This document shows, in pieces, positions 8,117 through 17,245 of a DNA stretch of 64,000 nucleotides (within the stretch, counting starts at the first letter, position 1; every line of letters begins with the position of its first letter). The position numbers and the translations under genes were made by a program. Source of the stretch: Paenibacillus sp. NEAU-GSW1 (GTDB lineage: Bacteria > Bacillota > Bacilli > Paenibacillales > Paenibacillaceae); contig NZ_WOVL01000002.1 of the NCBI RefSeq assembly GCF_009737085.1, forward strand, positions 1 through 64,000, read 5' to 3'. The notes under the pieces were generated by a model. The model was not told where the DNA came from, ran no database searches, and saw only the letters and a list, made by a program, of their open reading frames with translations.

Positions 8117-9046
8117 ATGCATAAAACAATTATTATCGGTACCGGCCCTGCCGGTTTGACAGCAGCGATTTATCTTGCGCGCGCTAATATGGAGCCACTG
8201 GTCATCGAAGGCTGGCAGCCGGGCGGCCAGTTGACGACAACGACGGAAATTGAAAATTTCCCAGGCTTTCCCGACGGCATTCTTGGCAGCGAGCTGATGT
8301 CGAACATGCGCAAGCAAGCGCAGCGCTTCGGCGCTGCCTTCCGCACCGGCTCGGTTAAAAGCGTTGATTTCAGCGAACGCCCGTATACGCTCGACGTTGA
8401 AGGAATTGGCGAACTGAAAGCGGAGTCTGTTATTATTTCGACCGGCGCATCCGCCAAATATCTCGGCATCCCAGGCGAGCAAGACAATATCGGACGCGGC
8501 GTCAGCACTTGCGCGACATGCGACGGCTTTTTCTTCCGCGGCAAGAAGCTCATTATTGTCGGCGGCGGCGACTCCGCAATGGAAGAAGCGGTGTTCCTGA
8601 CTCGTTTCGCATCGGAGGTTACAGTCGTTAACCGCCGCGACGAGCTGCGAGCTTCCAAAATCATGCAGGACCGTGCACGCGACAATGAGAAAATCAATTG
8701 GAATTTGAACCGCACGCCGCTTGAAGTCGTTGCCGGCGAGCAAGGGCTTCAAGGCTTGAAAGTACGCAACAACGCAACCGGCGAAGAAGAGCTCGTGCAA
8801 TCGGACGGCGTATTTATCGCCATCGGTCATACGCCGAATACCGGCTTCCTTGGCGGTCAGATTGATACCGATGAGCAAGGCTACATTATCGTAAAACCGG
8901 GCACATCCGAGACGAACATTCCTGGCGTATTCGCTTGCGGCGACGTACAGGACAATAAATACCGCCAAGCCATCACGGCTGCGGGAAGCGGCTGCATGGC
9001 GGCGCTTGATTGCGAGCGTTACCTGGAAGCCCTCACCCATGGCTAA
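8117..9046 (+). CDS. trxB: Thioredoxin reductase (NADPH)
   Basis: Flavoprotein that passes electrons from NADPH to thioredoxin in the cytoplasm. 309 residues, family length. FAD-binding GTGPAG at the N-terminus, redox-active cysteines C132 and C135 in CATCDG, NADPH-binding GGGDSAMEEA, and the C-terminal FAD motif ACGDVQD. An upstream in-frame ATG at 8102 overlaps the GGAGGG that serves as ribosome binding site for ATG 8117, so the later start is correct. Monocistronic, with a sigma-A-like promoter upstream. Confidence 0.96.
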   Translation: MHKTIIIGTGPAGLTAAIYLARANMEPLVIEGWQPGGQLTTTTEIENFPGFPDGILGSELMSNMRKQAQRFGAAFRTGSVKSVDFSERPYTLDVEGIGELKAESVIISTGASAKYLGIPGEQDNIGRGVSTCATCDGFFFRGKKLIIVGGGDSAMEEAVFLTRFASEVTVVNRRDELRASKIMQDRARDNEKINWNLNRTPLEVVAGEQGLQGLKVRNNATGEEELVQSDGVFIAIGHTPNTGFLGGQIDTDEQGYIIVKPGTSETNIPGVFACGDVQDNKYRQAITAAGSGCMAALDCERYLEALTHG

Positions 9047-9177
9047 GAAACTGCCTCTTAAATTTTGTTGCAAAAAGGGTAGTGCATTCTCACAAAAAGT
9101 TGTATAATTTGCTTTGTTGAGAGTTACAATACAAAGGCAATGTTACCGCACATATGGATGCTTCACCATCCGCTATG

Positions 9178-9219
9178 AAAAAGGTACAACCTCGTTTAAA
9201 ACGTGGTTGTACCTTTTTT
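9178..9219 (+). terminator. Strong terminator between trxB and the GH13 gene
   Basis: AAAGGTACAACC pairs with GGTTGTACCTTT (12 bp), followed by T's, 44 bases before the GH13 start codon. It may simply end the trxB transcript. Because it sits within the next gene's leader, and a smaller GGATG/CATCC hairpin lies just upstream, it could also act as an attenuator. Confidence 0.75.
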
Positions 9220-9262
9220 GTCTTTGCCCATAATCTACCAAACGATTGGAGCTGGAACACAC

Positions 9263-11014
9263 ATGTTACTGGAAGCTATTTACCATCGCCCGAAACAAAA
9301 CTGGGCTTACGCGTACGACGGAAACACGCTGCATATCCGGATTCGCACGAAAAAAAATGATGTCGAGCTGGTTGAAGCCGTTGTCGGCGATAAGTATGCT
9401 TGGGAGCATACGATGGAAACGATCCCGATGGCGCTTTTGTCATCGGACGCTTTGTTCGATTATTGGGAAATCGCCTATGTGCCGCCGTTCCGCCGTCTTC
9501 GCTACGCCTTCCGCTTGACGAGCGGAAAAGAAACGATTGTACTGACAGACCGCGGCTTTGCGAAAGAGCTGCCGGACAACTCGAACAGCTTCTTTGATTT
9601 TCCGTACATCAATCCAATTGATGTGTTTACGCCGCCTGCATGGGTGAAAGACGCTGTTTTCTATCAAATTTTCCCTGAACGGTTCGCAAACGGCGACCCT
9701 TCGATCAATCCTGAGAATACGGAAGAGTGGGGCGGCGAACCGACGCCTAAAAACTTTTTCGGCGGCGACCTGCAAGGCGTCATCGATCATCTCGACCATA
9801 TAGCTGAGCTCGGCATCAATGCCGTATACTTTACTCCGGTATTTGAAGCCACGACGAATCATAAGTACGATACAGAGGATTACCTCAAGATTGACCGCCA
9901 TTTCGGTACAAACGAAAAAATGAAGGAGCTCGTCGAGCTTTGCCATGCGCGCGGCATCCGCGTCCTGCTGGACGCTGTTTTCAACCATGCCGGCCGCACC
10001 TTCCCTCCATTCGTCGATGCGCTGGAGAAAGGGCAGTATTCGAGCTACGCAGACTGGTTCCATGTGCGGGAGTGGCCGCTGCAGGTCATCGACCGTATTC
10101 CAACCTACGAGACGTTTGCATTTGAACCGATGATGCCGAAGCTCAATACCGAGCATCCTGAAGTCAAAGAGTATCTATTTAAAGTAGCCCGCTACTGGAT
10201 TGAGGAAATCGGCATAGACGGCTGGAGGCTGGACGTTGCCAACGAGGTTGACCACCAGTTTTGGCGTGAATTCCGCAAAACCGTGAAGGACGTCAATCCG
10301 GAAGCCTATATCTTGGGTGAAATTTGGCATGATTCCATTGCTTGGCTGCAAGGCGACCAATTCGATGCGGTCATGAACTACCCGTTCACCAATGCCGTAC
10401 TCGATTTCTTCGGCCATCAAACGCTTGAAACGACTGAATTCGCCGATGCGATCAGCGCGCAGCTCGCGGCATATCCGCAGCAAGTAACCGAGACGGCATT
10501 CAACCTGCTCGACAGCCACGACACACCGCGTCTGCTTACCGTATGCGGAGACAACGTCGAGGCAATGAAGCTGGCTGCTCTGTTCCAGCTGACCTACCCT
10601 GGCGTTCCGTGCATCTACTACGGCGACGAAGTCGGAATTAACGGCGAAGGCGATCCTGATTGCCGCAAGTGCATGGTATGGGAGCCGGAAGAGCAAAACG
10701 TTTCGCTGCTTCAGTTCTACCAGCAAGTTATCGCACTGAGGCATAAGCATGGAGCGCTGCGCAGCTCCGATATTCGCTTCCTGCATGCGGGCGCTAAAGA
10801 CAGCGGTACGCTCGTCTATGAGCGCCGCGATGGTGAAGAGCGCATCCTGATCGCGCTGAACGCACGCGGAAAAGACGCTTCGGCCACAGTCAAAGCGGAC
10901 GGCGCATGGGTGTCGCTGCTCGACGAGTCGCTGGAGCTGAAAGCGGACAAAGCTGGAGAGCTGACGTTCAAACTGCCGGCTTACGGCTATCAAATTTGGC
11001 GTTTGAAAGCCTAG
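9263..11014 (+). CDS. Cytoplasmic cyclomaltodextrinase/neopullulanase (GH13)
   Basis: 583 residues, the usual length of GH13 subfamily 20 enzymes that cut cyclodextrins, maltodextrins and pullulan fragments inside the cell. An N-terminal beta domain typical of these dimeric enzymes (about 1-125) precedes the TIM barrel. The catalytic residues are D324 (GWRLDVAN), E353 (LGEIWHD) and D420 (DSHDTPR). No signal peptide from ATG 9263, which matches the family start; the longer frame from 9203 runs through the upstream terminator and is rejected. It precedes the convergent maltodextrin import operon, and together they process imported starch fragments. Confidence 0.94.
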   Translation: MLLEAIYHRPKQNWAYAYDGNTLHIRIRTKKNDVELVEAVVGDKYAWEHTMETIPMALLSSDALFDYWEIAYVPPFRRLRYAFRLTSGKETIVLTDRGFAKELPDNSNSFFDFPYINPIDVFTPPAWVKDAVFYQIFPERFANGDPSINPENTEEWGGEPTPKNFFGGDLQGVIDHLDHIAELGINAVYFTPVFEATTNHKYDTEDYLKIDRHFGTNEKMKELVELCHARGIRVLLDAVFNHAGRTFPPFVDALEKGQYSSYADWFHVREWPLQVIDRIPTYETFAFEPMMPKLNTEHPEVKEYLFKVARYWIEEIGIDGWRLDVANEVDHQFWREFRKTVKDVNPEAYILGEIWHDSIAWLQGDQFDAVMNYPFTNAVLDFFGHQTLETTEFADAISAQLAAYPQQVTETAFNLLDSHDTPRLLTVCGDNVEAMKLAALFQLTYPGVPCIYYGDEVGINGEGDPDCRKCMVWEPEEQNVSLLQFYQQVIALRHKHGALRSSDIRFLHAGAKDSGTLVYERRDGEERILIALNARGKDASATVKADGAWVSLLDESLELKADKAGELTFKLPAYGYQIWRLKA

Positions 11015-11039
11015 TATGATATAGATTATTGCAAAACGC

Positions 11040-11086
11040 AGGCTGTCCCAAAGTCATTAAATGACTTTGGGACAGCCTCTTCTTTT
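11040..11086 (+). terminator. Terminator after the GH13 gene
   Basis: A 19-bp perfect stem (AGGCTGTCCCAAAGTCATT and its complement) with a one-base loop, followed by a T-rich tail, 26 bases after the stop codon. Confidence 0.85.
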
Positions 11087-11430
11087 CAGCCCAGTTTCCC
11101 CTACTTCGATCGCTTGAGCAGCGATGAATGCCGCGATCTTTTTCATAATAGTTATGGAACACATGACTCCCAACCGCCTGTCGCAAGACACTCACTGCGC
11201 AATCAAATGTTCCTCCGATCGCCATTGTTCGCGGATTCCCTGATTTAAACTAGTAAGAAGTAGGAATCCACTCACAAAAGCGAACGCTCCGCTTCTCCAG
11301 AATCATTCGACTGCTCCGTTTGATGCCCACGCCACCCGCTTTAGCCCTCGACAGGTAACTTTTCATTCGGAAAATTGCAAATGTGCAGGTTGTACAATTG
11401 CAGGAATGAATATGCACTTAGAGCCTTACA
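11087..11430. other. Intergenic stretch without a supported gene
   Basis: About 340 bases between convergent transcripts. A minus-strand frame reads through the terminator hairpin without a ribosome binding site or family resemblance. A short piece (MKKIAAFIAAQAIEVG, minus strand near 11140) is protein-like and could be a relic. Nothing more can be supported. Confidence 0.4.
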
Positions 11431-11435
11431 AACGC

Positions 11436-11473
11436 AAAAAAAAAGCGCCACAGGGCATAAAGCGCTGCGGCAC
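11436..11473 (-). terminator. Terminator of the maltodextrin operon
   Basis: On the minus strand GTGCCGCAG pairs with CTGTGGCGC (9 bp with G-U pairs), followed by nine T's, 23 bases beyond the amylase stop at 11497. Confidence 0.8.
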
Positions 11474-11496
11474 CTTAGTCGCGCCGCAATGCCGCG

Positions 11497-13197
11497 CTAC
11501 TTCAAGATCGCCGTGCTGTACGGCGGCAATGTCAGCTTGCCGCCCTCCAGCTTAGCCGCGCTTTCGCTTGCGCGGCTTACCGTTTCAAACGCGCCGAAGC
11601 TGTCATTCGTCGGCGCGAGCTCGAACGTTTGCGATTCGCCCGATAAGTTATGGGCGACGAGCACACGCTCTTTGCTTGTCAGCCGCACATAGAGGCTGAC
11701 CGCAGTTGGCGCGTCCGCGAGCGGATAATCGGCGATGCCGCCGTCGCGAAGCGCCGGTTCTTCGCTGCGCCATTTCAGCAGCATACGGTAATGCGAGAAC
11801 AGCGACTTCTCGTCGCCAAGCTGCGCCTCTACCGATACCGTCGCCGATGCGCCGCTGTTATGCTTCAAAGGCTCCCATGTCGTCTGGCCTTCTCCGCCTT
11901 TCGCGTCTGCGTACCATATCATCGGCTCGCGGATGAATTCATCCGGCTTGGCGCCTTTCATGCCGATCTCCTCACCGTAATAAAGGAACGGATTTCCAGG
12001 CATCGTCAGCAGCAGCGAGGCCGCCATGCGTGCATGATCGACATTGCCGCCGAGGCGGGTCATGACGCGGTTTTTATCATGATTGTTCAAGAAAGGAGCA
12101 TCCGTAAACTTCCCTCCGGACGTCTTTTCGTAAGCGGTGTACATCCGCTGAAGCGTGAAGGCGATATCCGGATTGCGCTCGCCTTCCGCCGCTCCGATCA
12201 GTTTATCCATCAAGTCGAAATTGAACGCCGAATCCAGCGCCTGATCGAAATATGGCGCGATGACCGACGTCGAATCCCACACTTCGCCGATCAGAAAAAC
12301 ATCGGGCTTCTTTTGCAGCAAGCCGCTGCGGAACTCTTGCCACCATTTCTTATTGGCCGCCCAAATCTCAGGCGTATTGATCGTCGAAGCATAATCGCCA
12401 TAAATATGCTTGGCGGCGTCGAGCCTGAAACCGTCAAGACCAAAATCCAGCCAATAGTTCCCGATCTTCACCATTTCTTCTCGTACGGCCGGCTCATCAA
12501 AATTCAAATCCGGCATACCGCCCCAGAATACGCCCAAATACTGCGAGTCGCCAGACTTATGCCACGGCGCGCTTCCCGTTGCGCCGTCCCCCTTCATTTT
12601 CTCGCTGGCAGCTGCGAACCGGTACCAGCTGCGATATGTACTGTTCGGATCGGCTAGCGCTTCCTTAAACCATGGATGCTCGCTGCTCGTATGGTTAACG
12701 ACTAAATCCATCACGATTCTAATGTCGCGTTTATGCGCTTCTTCCATCAGCCGTTTAAAATCTTCCTTCGTCCCATAATCCGGATTGATGTCATAATAGT
12801 CGGTTACATCATAACCATGATAGCTTGCCGCCGGATTGATCGGCATCAGCCAGATTCCGCCAATCCCCAGCTCTTTCAAATAATCCAGTTTGGCCGTCAC
12901 GCCATTCAGATCGCCAATGCCGTCGCCGTTCGTATCATAGAAAGATCGCACGAAAATTTCATAATAAACAGTGCCCGGCTGCTCATCCACTTGAACCGCT
13001 TGCGTACCTGCGCCAGCGCCGGAATCGGGAGCCGCGCTTGCTGCAACTGCTGGAGAAGCCGCCTCGTTTTCTCCCGCGCCATGTCCATTCGACGCAGATG
13101 AGCAGCCAGCAGCCACGATTAATCCCGCAGTTAGCAAAAGAGCTGCGGCAAGCCGCAGCCCTTTCCCGGTATGAGTAGTGTTGGATAAAAGCTTCAT
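11497..13197 (-). CDS. Alpha-amylase lipoprotein (GH13)
   Basis: 566 residues. A lipoprotein signal peptide ends at the lipobox VAAGC, so the enzyme should sit on the outer face of the membrane, feeding maltodextrins to the importer encoded just upstream. A serine- and alanine-rich linker precedes the GH13 barrel: DVTDYYDINPDYGT, MDLVVNHTS, the nucleophile region DGFRLDAAKHI, acid/base LIGEVWD and FLNNHDKNR. It ends in a small beta domain. ATG 13197 lies four bases after the stop of the MdxG-like gene and has AAAGGATGG upstream; the 65-residue upstream extension overlaps that gene and is rejected. Last gene of the operon. Confidence 0.93.
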   Translation of the reverse strand: MKLLSNTTHTGKGLRLAAALLLTAGLIVAAGCSSASNGHGAGENEAASPAVAASAAPDSGAGAGTQAVQVDEQPGTVYYEIFVRSFYDTNGDGIGDLNGVTAKLDYLKELGIGGIWLMPINPAASYHGYDVTDYYDINPDYGTKEDFKRLMEEAHKRDIRIVMDLVVNHTSSEHPWFKEALADPNSTYRSWYRFAAASEKMKGDGATGSAPWHKSGDSQYLGVFWGGMPDLNFDEPAVREEMVKIGNYWLDFGLDGFRLDAAKHIYGDYASTINTPEIWAANKKWWQEFRSGLLQKKPDVFLIGEVWDSTSVIAPYFDQALDSAFNFDLMDKLIGAAEGERNPDIAFTLQRMYTAYEKTSGGKFTDAPFLNNHDKNRVMTRLGGNVDHARMAASLLLTMPGNPFLYYGEEIGMKGAKPDEFIREPMIWYADAKGGEGQTTWEPLKHNSGASATVSVEAQLGDEKSLFSHYRMLLKWRSEEPALRDGGIADYPLADAPTAVSLYVRLTSKERVLVAHNLSGESQTFELAPTNDSFGAFETVSRASESAAKLEGGKLTLPPYSTAILK

Positions 13198-13201
13198 ACC
13201 A

Positions 13202-14035
13202 TCATCCTTTCGATGCGCCGGACGTGAGTCCGTGCACGAGAAACTTTTGCAAGAAGACGAACAGCAGCGTGATCGGCACGGCAATGAGAACGGCGCCGGC
13301 TGCGAACATCGTAAAGTTCGAGTTTTGGAACGAGTTAACGAGATCGTACATGCCGACCGCAAGCGTCCATTTGTCACGCGACGTGAGCACAAGTCTTGCG
13401 AAAATGAAGTCGACCCATGCTCCGGTAAACGTCGTCAACGCAACGTATACGAGAATCGGACGGGCAAGCGGAAGCATAATGCGATAAAAAATTTGCAAAT
13501 GGTTCGCGCCGTCAATACGAGCCGACTCGTCAAGGCTGCGCGGAATCGTATCGAAGAAGCCTTTAATAACGAAACCGTTGAACAGGACCGCGCCTGCAGC
13601 GTAAACCATTACAATTGCTAAATGCGTATTGAGCAATTTCAATTGCATAAGCAGGATATACACTGGAATCAAGCTCATAAAGCCTGGGAACATGCCTAGA
13701 ATCAGCAATGTCGACAGGACCGTTTGACGTCCTTTGAACCGGAAACGCGACAATGCGTACATGCAAAGCGTTGACAGCAAGGTGGAGAAAATCATCGACA
13801 GGAACGCGATTTTCACCGTATTCCAGTACCAAGTGCCGAACATAAACGTATCGGAATTAAACAGCTCTTTGTAGTGCGTCAAAGTCCAAGTTGCGGGAAT
13901 CATCGTTTCGCTGAACAATGCCGTACCCGGACGGAATGACGAGAACACTACCCAAAGCGAAGGATAAATACAGCAGATCGCAATTACGATCAGAAGGATA
14001 TAACTAAGCGTCAAACCTGCTTTGCGACCAATCAT
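13202..14035 (-). CDS. mdxG: Maltodextrin ABC transporter permease, MalG/MdxG type
   Basis: 277 residues with about six transmembrane helices and the EAA-loop signature near the C-terminal third (SLDESARIDGANHLQIFYRI). It pairs with the preceding MalF-type permease to form the membrane channel for maltodextrins. Start overlaps the upstream stop by four bases (ATGA). The assignment to maltodextrin rests on the neighbours: binding protein, amylase, MalR-like regulator. No ATPase gene is present here, so a shared MsmX-type ATPase elsewhere must energise it. Confidence 0.92.
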   Translation of the reverse strand: MIGRKAGLTLSYILLIVIAICCIYPSLWVVFSSFRPGTALFSETMIPATWTLTHYKELFNSDTFMFGTWYWNTVKIAFLSMIFSTLLSTLCMYALSRFRFKGRQTVLSTLLILGMFPGFMSLIPVYILLMQLKLLNTHLAIVMVYAAGAVLFNGFVIKGFFDTIPRSLDESARIDGANHLQIFYRIMLPLARPILVYVALTTFTGAWVDFIFARLVLTSRDKWTLAVGMYDLVNSFQNSNFTMFAAGAVLIAVPITLLFVFLQKFLVHGLTSGASKG

Positions 14036-15345
14036 TGGATCATGTCCTCCTCTTTGAACGATTTTGTGCGACGGTAGTTGTAAATGGAGAACGTTGCAAT
14101 AACGATGAAAATAATGATGCCGATCGCAGAAGCCATATTGTATTGGCTGTTCGTAAGCGTCAGCTTAAACAACCAGGTAACAAGCAAATCTGTGCTTCCG
14201 GCATACAGATAATCGCCGTTTGCAGGCAAGCCGCCCGTCAGAAGGAAAATCAGGTTGAAGTTATTGAAGTTGCCGGCAAACTGTGTAATCAAAATCGGAG
14301 CTGTCGCAAACATAACGAATGGCAGCGTAACGATTTTGAATTTTTGGAATGCGGAAGCCCCGTCAACATCAGCCGCTTCGTACAGATCTTTAGGAATCGC
14401 TGTAAGAACGCCAAGAAGCAGTACCATGGAAACCGGAATACCGACCCACATATTGACCAGAATTGCAGTCACCTTCGCCATAAACGGATCCGTAAGCCAA
14501 GGCACCTTGCCGAAACCGAAAGTAGTCAAGTACGTATTAATCGGTCCGAATTGCCCGTTGAACAGATTGCGCATAACGAGCAGCGAAATCAATTGCGGAA
14601 TCGCATAAGGCAAAATGAAAATTGTCCGCCACAGCTTTTTGAAACGAACGCCCTTTTGTTCAATAAGCAGAGCAACGAGAAGACCGCCGAAGTAACAGGT
14701 CAGTGTCGCTAGAACTGCCCATACGACCGTCCATAGAAATACGCCGTAAAACGTGCCGCTCCACGTTTTTTTCGTCAACAAGTCAATAAACGTTTGAAAA
14801 CCGACCCAATCCACCAATTTTCCCGGCGGAATATGATGAGGCGAGGAGTAGTTCGTAAACGAGAGAAGCACCATGAACACAATCGGCATAACCGTAAGAA
14901 ACAGAACACCCATAGCCGGTACAATCATAAGCATATGCGGGAATTTGCGATCCAGCAAATAACTAACCGTCTTTTCGAACGTCGCTGGCGTTTCTCCATT
15001 GTCCCGTATGCTTCCCGTACGATACGCATCGCGAATATTCATAATCCAAATTACGATAAAGATAGCTAAGACAAACATAATAAGCAAACCGTTGATGAGC
15101 AATGTAATCGAGTTATCGCCCTCAACGCGTACAGATATTTTGTTGACGACTTTAAAGCCGTGCAGCTTCTCACCTAAGGTCCAAATGCCCCAAAAAGCGC
15201 GAGGCAGCGTCGGCGCCAGAAAAATAATGGCTGCCGCTTTTATGATTATCAGAATAATTCCTTTTACATATTGCCGATTATACAGCTGTCCCAGCCCCAT
15301 AATTACGCCCGACAATACTCCGGCGGTATAGCGATGACGGTTCAT
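14032..15345 (-). CDS. mdxF: Maltodextrin ABC transporter permease, MalF/MdxF type
   Basis: 437 residues, longer than most sugar permeases because of an N-terminal extension with extra helices (about 1-110) and a soluble loop, as in MdxF of Bacillus. The core carries the EAA-loop motif (YEAADVDGASAFQKFKIV). It is separated from the binding-protein gene by a near-perfect palindrome (15376-15398) and overlaps mdxG by four bases. Forms a heterodimeric channel with MdxG. ATG 15345 starts at the expected methionine. Confidence 0.92.
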   Translation of the reverse strand: MNRHRYTAGVLSGVIMGLGQLYNRQYVKGIILIIIKAAAIIFLAPTLPRAFWGIWTLGEKLHGFKVVNKISVRVEGDNSITLLINGLLIMFVLAIFIVIWIMNIRDAYRTGSIRDNGETPATFEKTVSYLLDRKFPHMLMIVPAMGVLFLTVMPIVFMVLLSFTNYSSPHHIPPGKLVDWVGFQTFIDLLTKKTWSGTFYGVFLWTVVWAVLATLTCYFGGLLVALLIEQKGVRFKKLWRTIFILPYAIPQLISLLVMRNLFNGQFGPINTYLTTFGFGKVPWLTDPFMAKVTAILVNMWVGIPVSMVLLLGVLTAIPKDLYEAADVDGASAFQKFKIVTLPFVMFATAPILITQFAGNFNNFNLIFLLTGGLPANGDYLYAGSTDLLVTWLFKLTLTNSQYNMASAIGIIIFIVIATFSIYNYRRTKSFKEEDMIQ

Positions 15346-15375
15346 AACCTAAGCGGCCCCCTTCCATGGCGGTCA

Positions 15376-15398
15376 CCCGCCGAAGCAGCTTCGGCGGG
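15376..15398 (-). promoter_or_regulatory. Intercistronic hairpin between binding-protein and permease genes
   Basis: CCCGCCGAAGC and GCTTCGGCGGG (11 bp) around a single central base, with no T-run. Hairpins here in sugar ABC operons usually protect the 5' transcript and lower expression of the permeases relative to the abundant binding protein. Confidence 0.65.
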
Positions 15399-15455
15399 CG
15401 AGCCATTTGTTTAGCATGATTGTTAGTTAAAGTGTTGCCATGGCAGTTGAAGCTA

Positions 15456-16772
15456 TTACTGTGCAGCGCCTTGGCTAGCGTCTTTGATTTGTTGTACGGC
15501 ATTGTCAAGAGCTGCTTTAGGATCTTTGCCTGCGTTCCACACATCCGAGAATGCAGCGCCGATTGGATCCCATACGCCGCCCATTTCAGGGATGGAAGGC
15601 ATTGCTTGCGAGTTAACGAATTGTGCTGCGAAGCCGCTGGAAATTTCGTCAGCTTTGAAGATTGGATCTTCCATCGCTTCTTTGTTTGCAGGAATCGCGC
15701 CATTGTACTGGAATGATTTCAATTGGCTCTCTTTCGACGAAACATAGTGAGCGAACAAGCGTGCAGCATTCGGATATTTCGAGAACGAATTTACGTACCA
15801 GGCTTTAACGCCGGAGAACGATACAGCCGCTTTGCCGCCGATTGTTGGAACTGGAACTACGCCGAAGTTGATGCCCAGGTTTTTGAAGTCGCCGACTTTC
15901 CATGGTCCTGTAATTGTCATTGCCAGCGATTTATCAGCGAATTTTCCTTGGATAATGTCAGCCGTAGCGTCGCCGGATTCAATTGGCAAAATGTTTTTCA
16001 AGGATTGGTAAACCTTCACGCCTTCTACCGCGCCGTCATTGTTCAGGCCGATATCAGCAGGGTTCGTACCGTTATCGCCGAACACGTAACCGCCAGTTGT
16101 CGCGATGAACGGATAGTTGAAGTAGAAGTTGCCCAATTCCCACATTAGAGCGTATTTGTTGCTGCCAGCATCGTTGAACGTTTTGGAGAATTCAATGATC
16201 TCCTCAAACGATGTTGGAGGTGTTTTCACAAGGTCTTTGTTGTAGAACAAACCGTATGTTTCAACCGAACGAGGGTATCCGTACAGTACGTCTCCGGAAG
16301 TTACAGCATTAACTGCCGCTTCAGCGTTGTCTGCTTTTGTCGTATCCGCATAGAAGTCATTCGGAAGCAAGATACCGGCAGCAACCGCTTTACCAAGGCT
16401 GTCATGCGGGAATGTTACAACGTCAGCGCCGATGCCTGCAGGACCGTCAGTCAGCAATTTGCCAACTTGGTCAGGGGATTCAACGTCTTCAACTTTTACC
16501 GGAATGCCATATTTCTCTGTAAATTCCTTTGCAATTCCGTCGATAAAGCCGCGTTCGTTTTTGGAATCCCATACGACAAGCGTTGCGCCTTCTTCAGGAG
16601 TAATGTCTTCCGAAGCCGCCGGAGCTTCCGAAGCTGCGTCCGTAGCCGCTGGCGCATTCGTTGCAGCGCCGCCGTTGTTGCCGCCGTTGTTGCCGCCGTT
16701 GTTCGTGTTCCCTCCGCAAGCAGAAACGATGAATAATGACACAATTGTTGAAATAACCATCCATTTTTTCAT
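15456..16772 (-). CDS. mdxE: Maltodextrin-binding lipoprotein, MdxE type
   Basis: 438 residues. Type II signal peptide with lipobox VSAC, then an asparagine/glycine-rich linker, then a family 1 solute-binding fold (TLVVWDSKNERGF at the start, FVNSQAMPSIPEMGGVWDP near the end). Captures maltodextrins outside the cell for MdxFG. ATG 16772 chosen because it begins the signal peptide; the frame opens further upstream without a signal or binding site. First gene of a four-gene operon. Three LacI-type palindromes and a cre-like site lie in the divergent control region upstream. Confidence 0.93.
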   Translation of the reverse strand: MKKWMVISTIVSLFIVSACGGNTNNGGNNGGNNGGAATNAPAATDAASEAPAASEDITPEEGATLVVWDSKNERGFIDGIAKEFTEKYGIPVKVEDVESPDQVGKLLTDGPAGIGADVVTFPHDSLGKAVAAGILLPNDFYADTTKADNAEAAVNAVTSGDVLYGYPRSVETYGLFYNKDLVKTPPTSFEEIIEFSKTFNDAGSNKYALMWELGNFYFNYPFIATTGGYVFGDNGTNPADIGLNNDGAVEGVKVYQSLKNILPIESGDATADIIQGKFADKSLAMTITGPWKVGDFKNLGINFGVVPVPTIGGKAAVSFSGVKAWYVNSFSKYPNAARLFAHYVSSKESQLKSFQYNGAIPANKEAMEDPIFKADEISSGFAAQFVNSQAMPSIPEMGGVWDPIGAAFSDVWNAGKDPKAALDNAVQQIKDASQGAAQ

Positions 16773-16914
16773 GTGTACAAGATCCCCTTCCATCTTCGTA
16801 ATGAATACTTTGTTGTGAACAAGAGCGCTTGCATTTTCTTTTCCTGCGAACATTGGCTCATTATCATGGTTCTCGTTTGTTTAGTTTGCTTTGTTTTCAT
16901 GAAACGATTTATAT

Positions 16915-16926
16915 GCAAACGTTTGA
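16915..16926. promoter_or_regulatory. MalR-type operator 1
   Basis: GCAAACGTTTGA, an almost perfect LacI-family palindrome with central CG, between mdxE and the LacI-type regulator gene. It matches the GCAAACGTTTGC-type sites bound by MalR in other Gram-positive bacteria. Confidence 0.6.
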
Positions 16927-17001
16927 ACAAAAATCATGAGTTTGTGCCAGAGAAACGAGTTATTTACGTATTTTTCCCGTTCTCGTCGAAGGAAATCGCA
17001 G

Positions 17002-17015
17002 TGAAAGCGTTCTTT
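17002..17015. promoter_or_regulatory. Candidate cre site for CcpA
   Basis: TGAAAGCGTTCTTT agrees with the consensus TGWAANCGNTNWCA at all but the last two positions. It lies in the mdxE control region, where carbon catabolite repression is expected. Confidence 0.45.
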
Positions 17016-17052
17016 TCGTGAGTTCATCATACAACAGCGTTCTGCATTTGTA

Positions 17053-17064
17053 AAAACGTTTGCA
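17053..17064. promoter_or_regulatory. MalR-type operator 2
   Basis: AAAACGTTTGCA, same palindrome type as at 16915, 138 bases away, in the same divergent control region. Confidence 0.5.
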
Positions 17065-17169
17065 CAGGTCGTAATTTCCGACTATTTCGTAGATATCTTC
17101 AGTTTGCTACGTTATTCTTCGTTTATCCCAGTTTTTCATCATTTGTGAAACGCTTTCGGAAGATATATA

Positions 17170-17198
17170 TTTACTTTATATAGCGCATGCATTACGAT
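17170..17198 (+). promoter_or_regulatory. Probable promoter of the LacI-family regulator gene
   Basis: TTTACT, 17-base spacer, TACGAT. An operator-like palindrome at 17213 begins 15 bases downstream, where a bound repressor would block initiation. Confidence 0.4.
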
Positions 17199-17212
17199 TA
17201 AACAATAGTGTT

Positions 17213-17224
17213 CAAACGATTGCA
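17213..17224. promoter_or_regulatory. MalR-type operator 3, overlapping the regulator's transcription start region
   Basis: CAAACGATTGCA lies 21 bases before the regulator start codon and just downstream of its promoter, suggesting autorepression. Confidence 0.5.
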
Positions 17225-17245
17225 TTTGAGATGGGGGCTATCTTC

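Noticed and set aside
8114-9073. Long open frame antisense to trxB
   Set aside because: Shadow of a high-GC third-position gene; no ribosome binding site or family resemblance.
10968-11225. 85-residue minus-strand frame after the GH13 gene
   Set aside because: Reads through a 19-bp terminator hairpin into the end of the GH13 gene, with no binding site or recognisable domain.
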